DNA of 64,000 nt, taken from assembly GCA_027625915.1 (NCBI GenBank), contig JANTQA010000018.1:348501-412500 (forward strand). The letters run 5' to 3'. Each line of letters begins with the position of its first letter. Within the stretch, counting starts at the first letter, position 1. A model generated the notes under the pieces. It was not told where the DNA came from and searched no databases. It worked only from the letters and a program-made list of their open reading frames with translations. This stretch comes from Anaeramoeba flamelloides (Eukaryota > Metamonada > Anaeramoebidae). Of this stretch, positions 10,754-20,690 are shown in pieces. Position numbers and translations under genes: made by a program.

Positions 10754-11331
10754 TATACACTTAATAAAATTTAGCATTATTTTTTTCTGATTAATTTTTT
10801 TCGAAATCTAGCCTAAGAACTTAATTCAATTAACCACTGGGATAATTTTTTTAACAAATAAAAAGACTCTCAAATTTTGAATATTGAAAATATTTTTGGA
10901 AATTTTGTGCACTTTTTTATTTTTTTTTGAAAAATTGGGGTTGAGAAAAGTTTGAAATCAAAGAATAAGTTAATTTATTATTTTGTAATAATTTTCCAGA
11001 GAGTTTGTCTTTTTAAATAACTTTATTTTTAATTTTAACATTTAAAACTAAAAAAAAAACATTTGAGGACCAAATTAGTGCCTTGTGTGAAAATAAAATT
11101 CCCCATAATTTAGAATTTGTTTTAGTAAATGAGTTAAAATTTGAGAGTGTATCTAAAAATATACATAATTTCAACTTTGAATTCAATCATTTTGGCAAAA
11201 AATTTTTTTAAAAAAAAGTTTATTTGAAACTTTATTTATTTTTATTTTTTAATTTAGTTTTTTTAATTGTTTTAATTCAAGATATTTCACCAGTTTTCAA
11301 TTTTTAGTATTTTTTGGGTCGTAGGTACATA
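10754..11331 (+). mobile_element. MITE, family ATATGTCC (copy 1 of 3)
   Basis: About 578 bp, closely matching 42856-43432 (same orientation) and 52830-53408 (reverse). Shared internal landmarks are GAAAAATTGGGGTTGAGAAA and CATTTGAGGACCAAATTAG. The ends are short inverted sequences built on ATATGTCCYTA, worn here to ATATACACTTA and TAGGTACATATAT. There is no coding capacity, so it depends on a transposase elsewhere. The 42.9-kb copy sits inside another transposon, which proves mobility. Confidence 0.7.
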
Positions 11332-11389
11332 TATCTCAAAATTGATCAATTTTAAATCAGTACAGAATGATAAAAAATAGAACAAGATT

Positions 11390-11870
11390 TCGGTTTTGTT
11401 CTTGCTGTTGTACAAATAACACTCTGAGAAAAGTTAAATCCTGTTTTTCATAATAATACACATTTTTTGTTTTTAATAGGAAAACCAATAAATTAACCAA
11501 TCAAAGAAACTGGCAACAAACTATAATTCAGTATGGTATTAATTTCTTAAAGTTCCTTTATTAAAAAAGAAATTCTAAAAATTAAGGATCAATTGGTAAA
11601 AATCTTGCATAAAAAATTGAGTTTAATATATTGATATTTTTTATTACAAAAAAAAGATCAAACACAAACACTTTAATTTCATATTTAAAATTTACTCCCA
11701 ACTCTCAGCTGTTAAATTTCTACATTGGTTTTACCTTAGGTATACTATTACACATTGAATTAAATATTAAATAGTAATAACAAGAAAAAAAATTAAAAAT
11801 TCTATTTTGAAACACAGATGATAATCTTTGAGCTGGTTTTTTTTGATCATTTTACAATTAAAACCTGATT
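11390..11870 (-). repeat. Degenerate copy of the TA-flanked MITE with TTTGATCA..GTGTTTCAAAAT ends
   Basis: The stretch resembles, on the opposite strand, copies at 35899-36380 and 54867-55349. Shared pieces are the inverted form of TTGATCCTTCATTTTTAGAA, the AACCAATCAAAGAAAC block and the end TTTTGAAACACAGATGATAA..TTTTTTGATCA. Its left end is too decayed to place exactly. Confidence 0.45.
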
Positions 11871-12819
11871 ACTTGAATTCAAATTATATCTAAAAATTTA
11901 ATATAGATACTTGATTTACACTTTAGGAATGTAATTTTGATTTTTTTTTTATCCACATCTTTGATTTTTTTCAGTCAATTATTTATATCAGTAAAATATT
12001 TTGTGTTTCGTACAACAAAATACCCGGTGAAATATAATTTACACTTAAAATAATAATCTAACTTTATTAATTGAAAAATAACAGTTAAAATACTTTTGAA
12101 CATTTTATGATGGTGTTATAAAAAAATTAAATTAAAAAATATAAATAATTCTATTAATTCTATTAAAAAAATTATTTTAAATATGTAATAATTTTTTAAA
12201 AAATATTTTTATGGTTGTTGTGAGAAATTAATCACTTAAGTACAAAAATACAGATATAGGACAATAAACTGTTGAAAAAATTACCAAAGCATCAGTTTTC
12301 ATATGATTTTTTTTTCCTGAACCTAAACTTTGTTCCTAATTTTTAATCTTGTGAAAGTGGTTTTGATTGTACAAGTATTGTTTTTTAATTATCAGTCAAA
12401 TATCAATTAACAACCAATTTAACAAAATTTTTTTCTTGAAATTTTAAATAAAATAATAAAAGAATCTTTTGAGTTTAGTATCATATTATCAATTAGGATT
12501 TTTTACAAAAAAAATAGATAACAGGATAATTGATGTGAATTTAGTTTTTCAAATAGAAAATTTCCAAAGTTTGTTTAAAAAATTAAGAATTATTTATTAT
12601 TAAAGTTTCTATTAAAAAATATTTTGGTACAATTAGTTACATTTTAGTTCACTCTGCTCTCGAGAAAAAAAATTTTTTTTAGTATGAAAAAATGAAAATA
12701 TTGGCTTACAAAATCTAATAAAAAATAATAAATAAGGATTCATCTAGAAAATTTCCCTTTATTACATTTTTTTTTTGGATTTAACTGTTATTTTTCAATT
12801 GAAAAATATTAATCATCAA
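11871..12819. other. AT-rich stretch, nothing recognised
   Basis: There are no open frames of protein-like composition, no clear inverted ends, and many homopolymer runs of A or T. Confidence 0.5.
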
Positions 12820-12990
12820 ACAAATTAAAATGTTAGCAGATGATTTGATTTTGATAATAGAAGTTTCTAAAGATAATAAAATGATAAAAAAATTAATAAT
12901 AATTTATACAATTATCAAAGGTTGGAAAAGGAATGAATTGATATATTAGTATAAACAAATAAAATTAAAAAATAATCTTGAATATTAAAA
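12820..12990 (+). mobile_element. LINE fragment with the reverse-transcriptase LADDLILI motif
   Basis: From 12830 the frame reads MLADDLILIIE, the YADD/FADD catalytic box of non-LTR retrotransposon reverse transcriptases, followed by a plausible IIKGWKRNELIY before a stop. Nothing else of the element is clear around it. The piece is short and decayed. Its wording resembles the LINE at 20.7-22.8 kb, which has FADDLILI. Confidence 0.6.
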
Positions 12991-13289
12991 TATTTATTAA
13001 TTTTCTTTGAAAAAGAAAAAAATTATAAGTTTATTTTTACACAATAAAAAAAAAAATTTAGCTTACAAAAACTAACTAATGTACTAAAATTACAAAATTT
13101 TAAATTAATATGTATTAATCAATAATTTTATTGACTAGTTCTTTATAATCTAATCATAAAAGTTTTTAATTCAACAAATATTTGGATAAACAAAAAAGTA
13201 ATAAAATATTTAAAAATTAACACATAATTCTCAAGAATGGTTTATATAACTAAAATAAAATTTGATCAAATCAGAATATTAATCTATTA

Positions 13290-14007
13290 TAAACTATTTT
13301 TCAGTCAAAGGGGTCCAGTTGTAATGAGTATAATACATATGTTTAAAGGGTTTACATAGATATTAGAAGAAAAATATTATTTTGGAAATTTTTTAAATTG
13401 AAATCATTTTTTCATATTTCTACACATTTTTGTTTTTTTTTTTTGATTTTTTTTTTAAAAGGTCATTCAGTCGCAATATTTTTTTTTATTGCAAGATCAA
13501 CAGTCACTTGGTAAAAAATGTGTTATTCTAAGATTATTGAAACCATTTTAGGATTGTTGAGAAATCATATTGATTTCTATTGCAATTCTATTCGATCTTT
13601 GATCTTGATATTTGTTCATAAATATAAAAATTTTCACTTCAATTTCATTTCCTTTTTCAAATAATGACCACAAATACCAACACATTTCGTTTGGGGGCTT
13701 GATTACTAAAAGAAAAGTATGGGAAACGAAGTGAAAAATGTTTCCTATTGATTAATTCAAATACCAGTAGAAGTTCAAAACAAACATTGCTGTTTTTCTC
13801 AATAGGGCCATAAGAATTTGAGTTTTTTCAATTTTTAAGAAAATCTATTGATTAATTAGCCCTATTTCAGACATATATCAACAATTATTTGATGTTTATT
13901 ATTCTTTTTATTTCTTATTTGTTCTTCAAAGGTCAATTATATAAAATAATTGATATTTGAAAAAAAAGTTTTTTTTTTGGATACCCCTTTTACTGAAACA
14001 GAGTTTA
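13290..14007 (+). mobile_element. MITE, family TAAACT..CAGTCAAAGGGGCCCA (copy 1 of 3)
   Basis: About 718 bp, matching 41687-42390 (reverse) and 63051-63754 (same orientation). Inverted ends of about 28 bp begin TAAACT and contain TTTCAGTCAAAGG followed by GGCCCA in the better copies. The TA at each edge suits a Tc1/mariner-type TA target. There is no coding capacity. The right end here has lost the GGCCC block. Confidence 0.8.
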
Positions 14008-14029
14008 GAAGATACAAACTCAAAAAAAT

Positions 14030-14335
14030 ATTATGTGTAAATTTGCTGAAATTTCTCTAAACAATTATTGATCGATCAAATGGTTAGATACCACTAACTA
14101 ATATTATTTAAATTTTTCTATTTAAAAGAATACCACTTTTATCCTAATACAAATGGTTGAAAAAAATTTTGATCAAAAGAAACAAATTGTGTAATTCAAA
14201 AAATGAAATGAAAACAAAAAACAAAAAATGAAAAAATGACTTTTCAAAATCCAAATTATTTCTGATTTGAATAAAATTGTATCCTTATGATTCTTTTAAC
14301 TGATTTCATTGTGTACGAAAATTTTGAATTTTAGT
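14030..14335 (+). repeat. Interspersed repeat (family with TATTGATCGATCAAATGGTT), copy 1 of 4
   Basis: It matches 41273-41686 plus 42391-42464, 53760-54230 and 62400-62740. Landmarks are the GATCGATCAAATG block, AATTCAAAAAATGAAATGAA, and TGATTCTTTTAACTG near the right. I could not define terminal inverted repeats with confidence, so the family type is open. Confidence 0.6.
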
Positions 14336-14339
14336 TTAA

Positions 14340-14547
14340 ATATTAATTCTTAAAATTAGTTTGTAAAAAAATTCCACATTTTTTAGAGATATGTAAAAAA
14401 ATAAATAATTTAGATATCATTGAAGATTTGAAACATTTTCTATGGAATTGCTCAACCTTAGAAAATAATCGTAAAATCTGGATATATGAATTAAACAAAA
14501 TTAATATATCTAATATATTAAAAAATAATAATATTTTAAAACAATTA
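14340..14547 (+). mobile_element. LINE A, C-terminal zinc-knuckle region (first part)
   Basis: The plus strand reads EDLKHFLWNCSTLENNRKIW and then ELNKINISNILKNNNILK. This is the His-Cys half of the C-terminal zinc knuckle found in the other LINE copies here (HFLWVCPSYENNR at 15.6 kb). It stops abruptly at 14547, where a TA-flanked MITE is inserted, and appears to resume at 15873. Confidence 0.6.
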
Positions 14548-15006
14548 CAGTCGTTTCAACTCAGGTGTGAATCTGTAACTTCTCATTCGGCTTTTGGAAA
14601 CCGTTGAAAACCATTTCAAATAATTTCAAATAATTTAAATTATTTTAAATAATTTTAAATCATTTCAAATTATTTCAAGTAATTTTAAAATTATTTTAGT
14701 TGTTGATGATTGGATTTGAAGATCAACCAAAACTGTCTTCATTTGTTTGAAATTCTTAAAGAAATGAAACCTACAAATTGAAATCAATTTTTTCAAAAAT
14801 TATGAATTTAATTTTTATCTATAATGAGATTCAAGATTTGGTAATTTGGTGTATACACAAAAGAAGAGAGTTTTGATTGATCTTCAAATTTGAACAGTTA
14901 CACCTATAATAATTTTAAAATGATTTGAAATTATTTGAAATGGTTTTCAACGGTTTCCAAAAGCTGAATGAGAAGTTGCAGATTCACACCTGAGTTGAAA
15001 AGACTG
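14548..15006 (+). mobile_element. TA-flanked MITE with ~95-bp inverted ends (CAGTCGTTTCAACTCAGG)
   Basis: The left end reads CAGTCGTTTCAACTCAGGTG and the right end is its complement, CACCTGAGTTGAAAAGACTG. Inverted similarity runs for about 95 bases, through the block ATGAGAAGTT. TA flanks both sides (14546-14547 and 15007-15008), as in Tc1/mariner insertions. It is 459 bp with no coding capacity and lies between LINE pieces. Confidence 0.85.
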
Positions 15007-15008
15007 TA

Positions 15009-15872
15009 TTTAATAACAATTCTCTCAATAATAATTTGAAAATCAGATTATTTAAATCTTTTATATTAAGTCAATTAACATATGGATTAGAAATTTTTAA
15101 TTATGAAATAAAAACTTTAAATTATTTAAATTCTTGGATGAATACAGCCATTACTGAAATATGCAAAATAAACAGAAATACACCAATTCTTATTTATAAA
15201 ATAAAATTTAAAAATGAAAATATAGTACTTTCAGTAAATAAAAAGAAATTCAAATTTAAAAAAAAATTAAAAAAATTATCTCTTCCTTATTTAGTAAAAT
15301 TAATAAAATTTAATCAACGAACCAACAATAAAATTAACTAGAATTCAAAAGATTTGATTGAATTAAAAAAGGAAATCTATAAATACACATATAATGAATT
15401 ATTGAATTCCAAGAGCTGGAAAGTGCAAAAATACTTGACAATATTAAGAAACTAAAATTCATTATTTACAACTATAAAATATCTAAGCTATCCATCAAGT
15501 TCAACAAACTTAAAATTTAGGACATTTACCAATTGCTTAAACAGATATTACTATGTAATTAATAAAAATCCAAATAAATTTTGTCCTTTATGTTTAAAAT
15601 ACGAACAAAAGGAAGTTATAGAAAATATTGATCATTTTTTGTGGGTATGTCCTTCCTATGAAAATAATAGATTAATATTTCTATATAAATTAAATGAAAA
15701 AAACCTCTATGAATTAATTTTAAACCATAACAGTTTATTATTATTTTCATTGGTTAATAATCGTGAAATCTATGATTTTATGCATAAATTTCTGATGAGG
15801 AAATTTAAGTATAAGGGCAACTAGAGTGTAATTTACACTTCATCAATAATAATAAAAAAAAAAAAAAATAAT
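15009..15872 (+). mobile_element. LINE B, 5'-truncated 3' part
   Basis: Frames interrupted by a stop and shifts read RLFKSFILSQLTYGLEIFNY, then a zinc knuckle FCPLCLKYEQ...DHFLWVCPSYENN, then NREIYDFMHKFLMRKFKYKG before a stop near 15824. These are the post-reverse-transcriptase region and C-terminal knuckle of a non-LTR retrotransposon. The 3' tail ends AGTGTAATTTACACTTCATC and a run of A. The same tail ends the minus-strand copy at 40.2 kb, so the 3' terminus is real. The reverse-transcriptase core is absent, as expected of a copy cut short during target-primed insertion. Confidence 0.8.
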
Positions 15873-16040
15873 AATATTTTCAATATTATTATAAAAAAAG
15901 ATTCATCAAGTTTATTAGCCTTAATGGATAATAAACTTATCTTTGAGTCTTTAATAAGATTCCTAAATAAAAATTTAGGAATTCGGGCACACAAGAGGGG
16001 CTAATAACTCCTCCCTTAAATAATAATAAAAAAAAAAATT
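15873..16040 (+). mobile_element. LINE A, 3' end (second part)
   Basis: The frame reads SSLLALMDNKLIFESLIRFL and NKNLGIRAHKRG, then a stop and an A-rich tail after CTCCTCCCTTAAATAATAAT. A matching terminus follows the LINE copy at 53.4 kb. Its position suggests that the MITE and LINE B separated it from the piece at 14340-14547. Confidence 0.55.
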
Positions 16041-16160
16041 CCACGTTTTTTTAAATATAAAATGAAACAAAAAATGTGAAAAAGGGGTTTAGATTATAAT
16101 ATTTATCTTGGAGTAACCATTGTCAAAAACTCAAATAATTACTATTGCTTTGAATAAATA

Positions 16161-17239
16161 TTATTTTTTTGAACATTTCTCAAATATATTTAAAATGGGA
16201 ATTTTCGAATTCAATTGGTAATATTCGATAATATCTTCAAATTCTTCTTTGACCAATTCTTGGTCTGTGTCTGCAGTTATTGGAAGTTGGTCAGTATATA
16301 AAAATGCAATTAATAATTCAATAGTTTCCAAGGATTTGCCCGAATAATCTTTGACTGTTTTTAAATTGGGACCTAAATTTTGAAACATATCCAAAAACAA
16401 TCCACTTCTTGCGGCCAAAATGAACTTGTGGATTGGTAACTCTTCTTCTTCCTCATCATCATCTTCATCATCTTCATCGTTTTGTATAACAAGCTTAAAA
16501 TCAGCAGTTTCTTCATCAAATAATAATTTTTTGATATCATTTTTCAATAATTTAGTTTTTCGAGGATCTTGGATTCCAAAATGATTTAAAATTTCATTGG
16601 TTCTTTTTGAAATATCATCACAATAAACCCATTTTAATAAATTTTGAATTTCCTCGTTTGAACAATTTTCTTCCAAATATTTTTTGATTTCATCAAATTT
16701 CTTTCCAATTCTGGTTTCGATCAATAATTTCAGTACAGGGATCTTTTGGATTTTGCAATCAGAAAAGGATTCATTTGCTAATAACTTTTCAAGATCTTGA
16801 TTTAAAAAATTTTTTAACTGTAAATCTAATAAAAGGATTTCATCATGATCCTGACATCGTAAGGTATTAAATATAGATTTTTCTTCAAGAACCATTATTT
16901 TTCTTAATGTGAAAGACGAATGGCCGATATCACTAAAACTTCCCCCTACCCATATTTCGTTGTCTTCTGACAAATATGCGAAATGTTTAAAACCTGAAGA
17001 AACTTCTTTAATTATTTTTTTCTCATCTTTAAATTGAGGATATTGTTTAAATTTGTGTAAATCAGTTTCAAAACCAGTATTATTATTCAGACCAGATACA
17101 TATACTTTCCCATCATTTGTCAGGATTGCCGTTGCATTAAAAGAAGGTACTATTTTGTAAATGTCTTCAGTTGGAAATTCAAGCTCTATTTTGACTGGAT
17201 CGAATTGAGTAGATGTCATCTTTCCATCGCCTAATTGCC
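16161..17239 (-). CDS. RCC1-BTB protein, exon 2 (C-terminal part; joins exon 1 at 24691)
   Basis: This exon codes residues 213-570 of a 570-residue protein. It opens with GQLGDGKMTS, the second half of an RCC1 blade whose first half (GELYGFGYNTS) ends exon 1. The acceptor is ACAATAG before 17239. Phase is 1 on both sides, so the junction codon becomes GGG (Gly). RCC1-like repeats continue with NDGKVYVSG and EDNEIWVGG. A weak first BTB-like region (about 365-425) precedes a clear BTB domain (about 440-540) with DFKLVI, an acidic run of Asp/Glu, and LPIHKFILAARSGLFLDMF. Such proteins often act as cullin-3 substrate adaptors or exchange-factor-like scaffolds; that role is family knowledge, not shown here. 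An ATG-led reading from 17288 would start inside the intron and is rejected. Confidence 0.88.
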
Positions 17240-17284
17240 CTATTGTTATGCCATAAATAGAAATGAATAAAGAAAATGAAATAA

Positions 17285-17916
17285 ACATATAATATGGTGT
17301 TTTAGATCATTGGAAACTTTTTTTTTTTTTTTTTTTCTGAAATTATTTTTAGATATTTATCTTCAAATTGGAAAAGAAATTAATTTAAATTATCAAGAGT
17401 TTGACTCATTACTGAGTCTGAAAAATAGTTTGAAATGTCTGATCATTAAAAATTGCTTTCTGTAATTTCTGTGATTTTTGTGATTTTCAAAATTATGAAA
17501 AATTAAAGAAAAAGATAAAATCTTACTTTCTAATTGTAAAAAAAAAAAAAAAAAAATTGAGAAACTTTGTAATATTTTTAAAAATCAGAGTAGATTTTAA
17601 ATTTTATTTTAGTTTAATAACCTTTTAATTTTTTTGAAAATAACTTTCAAATAAATTTAATATTAAAAAAAATAAAGTTATTTTATATTCTTAAAATTTT
17701 AAATTCAGAGCAATTAATGCTCTTTTTAGAGAACGAATCATGTGCCTATGATAAAATTTCCAACTAATAATCTGAAGGACAGAGGGGGTTGAATTTGTGT
17801 AACCACATTATTTTTGGCTATTATCATTTTCTCAAAAAATTACAAAAACTATCAAGGTGTGATTATAATTAAAAATCAGTCTTATACTTCAGAGAAGCGC
17901 TCATTCTTTAAATAAA
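17285..17916. other. AT-rich intronic stretch
   Basis: It contains several A or T homopolymers of 16 or more bases and a worn piece CTGTAATTTCTGTGATTTTTG near 17460, resembling the short repeats in the arms of the element at 23.3-24.4 kb. No gene is seen. Confidence 0.4.
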
Positions 17917-18095
17917 ATGTCTGACCGATTTGAATCTTTTTTGGAAATCGATATTAAAAAAAGAACCTGAAGAAGAATTGGAAAAAAACACCACCCTATT
18001 TAAAGAGTATATTGTATTCTTGAGAGAATTGAACATCTTTCACTGGGTTCGTCAACCTTTCTATTTCGAATTAGGGATTGGGGTATGTGTTGTAG
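17917..18095 (+). pseudogene. Possible first exon of a host gene, frame broken at an A7 run
   Basis: From the ATG at 17917 the plus strand reads MSDRFESFLEIDIKK and then hits a stop. One frame over, it continues EPEEELEKNTTLFKEYIVFL and RELNIFHWVRQPFYFELGIG up to GGGGTATGTG, a good donor-like sequence. The break falls at a run of seven A, so it could be a sequencing error or a real shift. Composition is like the host genes, not the flanking repeats. It lies antisense inside the RCC1-BTB intron and no further exon is seen. I do not recognise the family. Confidence 0.35.
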
Positions 18096-18109
18096 AGTGC
18101 CTTCAAGTG

Positions 18110-18910
18110 CCTAAATTTACTATAATTCAAAAGAATAGAGTAAAATCAAAGATTTAAGGGTCTATTCATTTACCGTGAATATACTCCATACCCAAGGGGT
18201 GACTTGAGACCAAAAATGGTATTGTGAAATAGCCCTTCAATTGGTTGACAAAATTCAAATAAAAAATAAAAAAAATTTCATTGGATCTCTTTGAATAAAA
18301 AAACCAACGAAGAAAAATAAGTTTGAAAGAGTTCTCAATTTCAAAAAAATCAAAATTTAAAAAAAAAAAATTCATCTTTTCTCATTTTCTATTTTCAAAT
18401 GGTTAAATTTCTTAAATTTAAAACAAATTGACTTCTTGAATTTCGCAATCAATTTAATTCGATTTAATCTGGTTTGTGGTTATTTTATAACCCTCTAAAT
18501 TTGACAAAGTATGGATTATGTAATATTCTTACGATAAAAATAACTCATTTGAAAAATGAAAAAATTGAAAAAAAAAATCACTGAGATCTCAAAAAGCGCC
18601 AAAGAACAACACTTCAAAACTGAACACAGTTGTTTTCAAAATTGTATATTCTAACTATTCTAATTGGAAATTGAGTGTCGCTCTTTGGCGCTTTTTTCTA
18701 AAAATTTCCTTATCTTTGGTTGTTGATTTTTGGAGATCAATCGTACATCATAGGTTGGTTGGTTTTTGATGGGTGTTAGGTTTATCCATAAAAATAAAAA
18801 TTACTAAAAAGTTTTTTTCCAAATCAGAATAAAAAATTTCACTGTAATGACTAGACCCTTAACTCAATACTTTTGAATTCTGGAAAAGCTAGCGGCGTTT
18901 TTTTTTTAAT
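18110..18910. repeat. Hairpin repeat (ATTCAAAAGAATTGAGTAAA), split by a MITE
   Basis: The left arm at 18118-18152 (ATTCAAAAGAATAGAGTAAA) and the right arm at 18863-18890 (CTCAATACTTTTGAATTCTGG) are inverted copies of one palindrome. A TTAA-flanked element lies between them. Intact hairpins of the same family are at 20317 and 52495. Confidence 0.6.
18153..18862 (+). mobile_element. TTAA-flanked MITE (TTAAGGGTCTAKTCATT), copy 1 of 3
   Basis: About 710 bp. The left end is TTAAGGGTCTATTCATTTAC and the right end is GTAATGACTAGACCCTTAA. TTAA bounds both sides, the target typical of piggyBac-type transposases. Copies occur at 27285-27975 (reverse) and 51455-52250. They share TTGAGACCAAAAATGG and the TTTGGCGCTTTTT block. 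There is no coding capacity. Confidence 0.8.
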
Positions 18911-19095
18911 TTTTGAAATTAAAAGTAAATTTTTGAAATTTTCTTTTTATTTCTCGAATTAACAATAACATAACTCCGGTTTTCTTGACGAAACTACCTG
19001 AATTACTAAATTTTTGTTTAGAAAGTACAATAAACGATTCAAATATATTTTTCTTATCCACTGGAGTTATGAAAGATATTGAATCTTTAAAGTTT

Positions 19096-19225
19096 ACCGT
19101 TGGTGAAAAAAAGTGAAACGGGGAAAAAAAAGTGAAACACAGTTTTTAATTGGGAACCTTCATAGAACCTGAAAATGAAAAGTAAGATCTATTAATAAAA
19201 GAAAAAATAAATGATTAAGGATTAT
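19096..19225 (+). repeat. Solo arm of the GTGAAAC foldback element
   Basis: It contains AAAAAGTGAAACGGGGAAAA, TAATTGGGAACCTTCAT and CCTGAAAATGAAAAGTAAGA. These match one arm of the foldback element at 23330-24370, but the CACAGAAAT short repeats and the second arm are missing. Confidence 0.65.
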
Positions 19226-19462
19226 TCATATTGTATGGTCAAAATGTATTCTTTTTATTAGTAAAAACATATTTATCGACTTAAAAGGATCCCGAAACGA
19301 TTTGTTTAAAATTTAAATTTTTGGGGTTTTTTTCCAAAAGTTGTCATTTTGGTAAAACCATTTTCCAAATTCCAAATTCATAATTTGCTTTTTGAAAAGG
19401 TTCAAAAATCAAAATTTCATTAATTCCGAGGTTTACCCAAATTATTTTGAAGCACCATGAAG

Positions 19463-20163
19463 AATCTTTTTCAAACAAAAGGGTACACCTCTCAAATCAT
19501 CAATACTATTGAATTTGATTGTTAATCAGATAATTACTTAATTGGTGATTTTACATTTTAATTATTCATTTTTTGTTTTTTTATTTATGAATATTGAACA
19601 GTTAGAAAATGAAAAAACAAGATAAGGAGAAATCAATTTGGAAATAATCTACCAATATAAAAATGGAAATAGTTTAAGTTTGATTTCGAATGAGTTAGAT
19701 ATAGGAATTATGAAAGACCATTATTGGATTGATGCATGGGGCAAAGAAAAGAAAAATAAAGAAAAAAAAAAACAATTCAAGCAAAATACCAGATGAATTG
19801 TGGATTTATATCGAAAAGGAGTCTTTAAAGAACAAAAGTTTGATACATATGGAGTTATCAATAAAATTTAAAGAACTTTTTCCCAATTCACCATGTTCAA
19901 AGGTTTTTATTGGCTTTATAATTATTTTTTCTTTACAATTTACAAAACCAGATTTCTCATTTCAAATAAAAGGGCACATCAATTTTGAAAATATTTAATT
20001 TTAATTTTTATTGTTTTGTATTAATGAGTTTTAAAGATCCAGTTGAGTGTTTTTTTATGTTTTAAAGCGTTTCTTATCTTTTAGAATAATAACGTAATTA
20101 ATTTGATTCAATTATGAATAATTCTCGAAAATTTCTGTGCCCTTTTATTTGAAAAAGAGTTTA
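19463..20163 (+). mobile_element. Tc1/mariner-type element with transposase remains
   Basis: The ends are inverted: TCTTTTTCAAACAAAAGGG (19465) against CCCTTTTATTTGAAAAAGA (near 20141). A third copy of the same terminal sequence sits at 19950, so the element may be composite. Inside, one frame reads IIYQYKNGNSLSLISNELDI, a helix-turn-helix like the start of Tc1-type transposases. A second frame reads PDELWIYIEKESLKNKSLIH and continues KFKELFPNSPCSK. No DDE catalytic region is seen. The element is a decayed, internally deleted copy; the family call is by resemblance. Confidence 0.6.
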
Positions 20164-20309
20164 TTTTACTTCAATTGTACAAATATATCAGAATATAATC
20201 TATATAAAATTAGTGGCAATACCAAAAAAAAAAAACAATTTTTTTAAATTTGCCTTGTTTTGTTTTTTTTTTTTATTTTGAATGGAGGAAATTAATTTCC
20301 TCTTAAAGC

Positions 20310-20690
20310 CGTTAGGTTTTCCATAATTTAAAAGAATGAGTAAAATCCTAGATTTTATTCAATTCTTTTGAATTCTGGAAAACCTAGGCACTTTCGTTAG
20401 GTTTTTTTTTAATTTTTGAAATAAACCGAATATTTTTTTAATTTTCGGTTTATTTCAAAAATTAAAAAAAAAAACGCCGTTAGCTTTTTCTTGAGTTTTA
20501 TGTTTATTTGTAAAATCAATAGATTTTCGTTAGTTTTTTTTTACTTTTTGAAATAAACCGAAAATTTATTAAAATTTTCACTTTATTTTAAATAGCAAAA
20601 AAAAAACCTAGAACACTTCACAAATAAAATAGAAAACCTCAAAAAAACCTAGAACACTTTACAGATAAAACAGAAAACCTCAAGAAAACC
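20310..20690. repeat. Cluster of hairpin repeats
   Basis: A palindrome AATTTAAAAGAATGAGTAAA..TCAATTCTTTTGAATTCTGG runs from 20317 to 20390. It is followed by a second palindrome built on AAATAAACCGAAAATT near 20415-20480, and a degenerate third near 20540-20600. The hairpin edges read GTTAGGTTTTCC and GGAAAACCTAGGC. Related hairpins are at 18.1, 52.4, 52.5, 53.6 and 61.8 kb. Confidence 0.65.

Noticed and set aside
16161-17288. Treating the ATG at 17288 as the start of a separate BTB gene
   Set aside because: The first 16 residues are a splice-acceptor pyrimidine tract read as protein; the RCC1 blade is completed only by joining exon 1.
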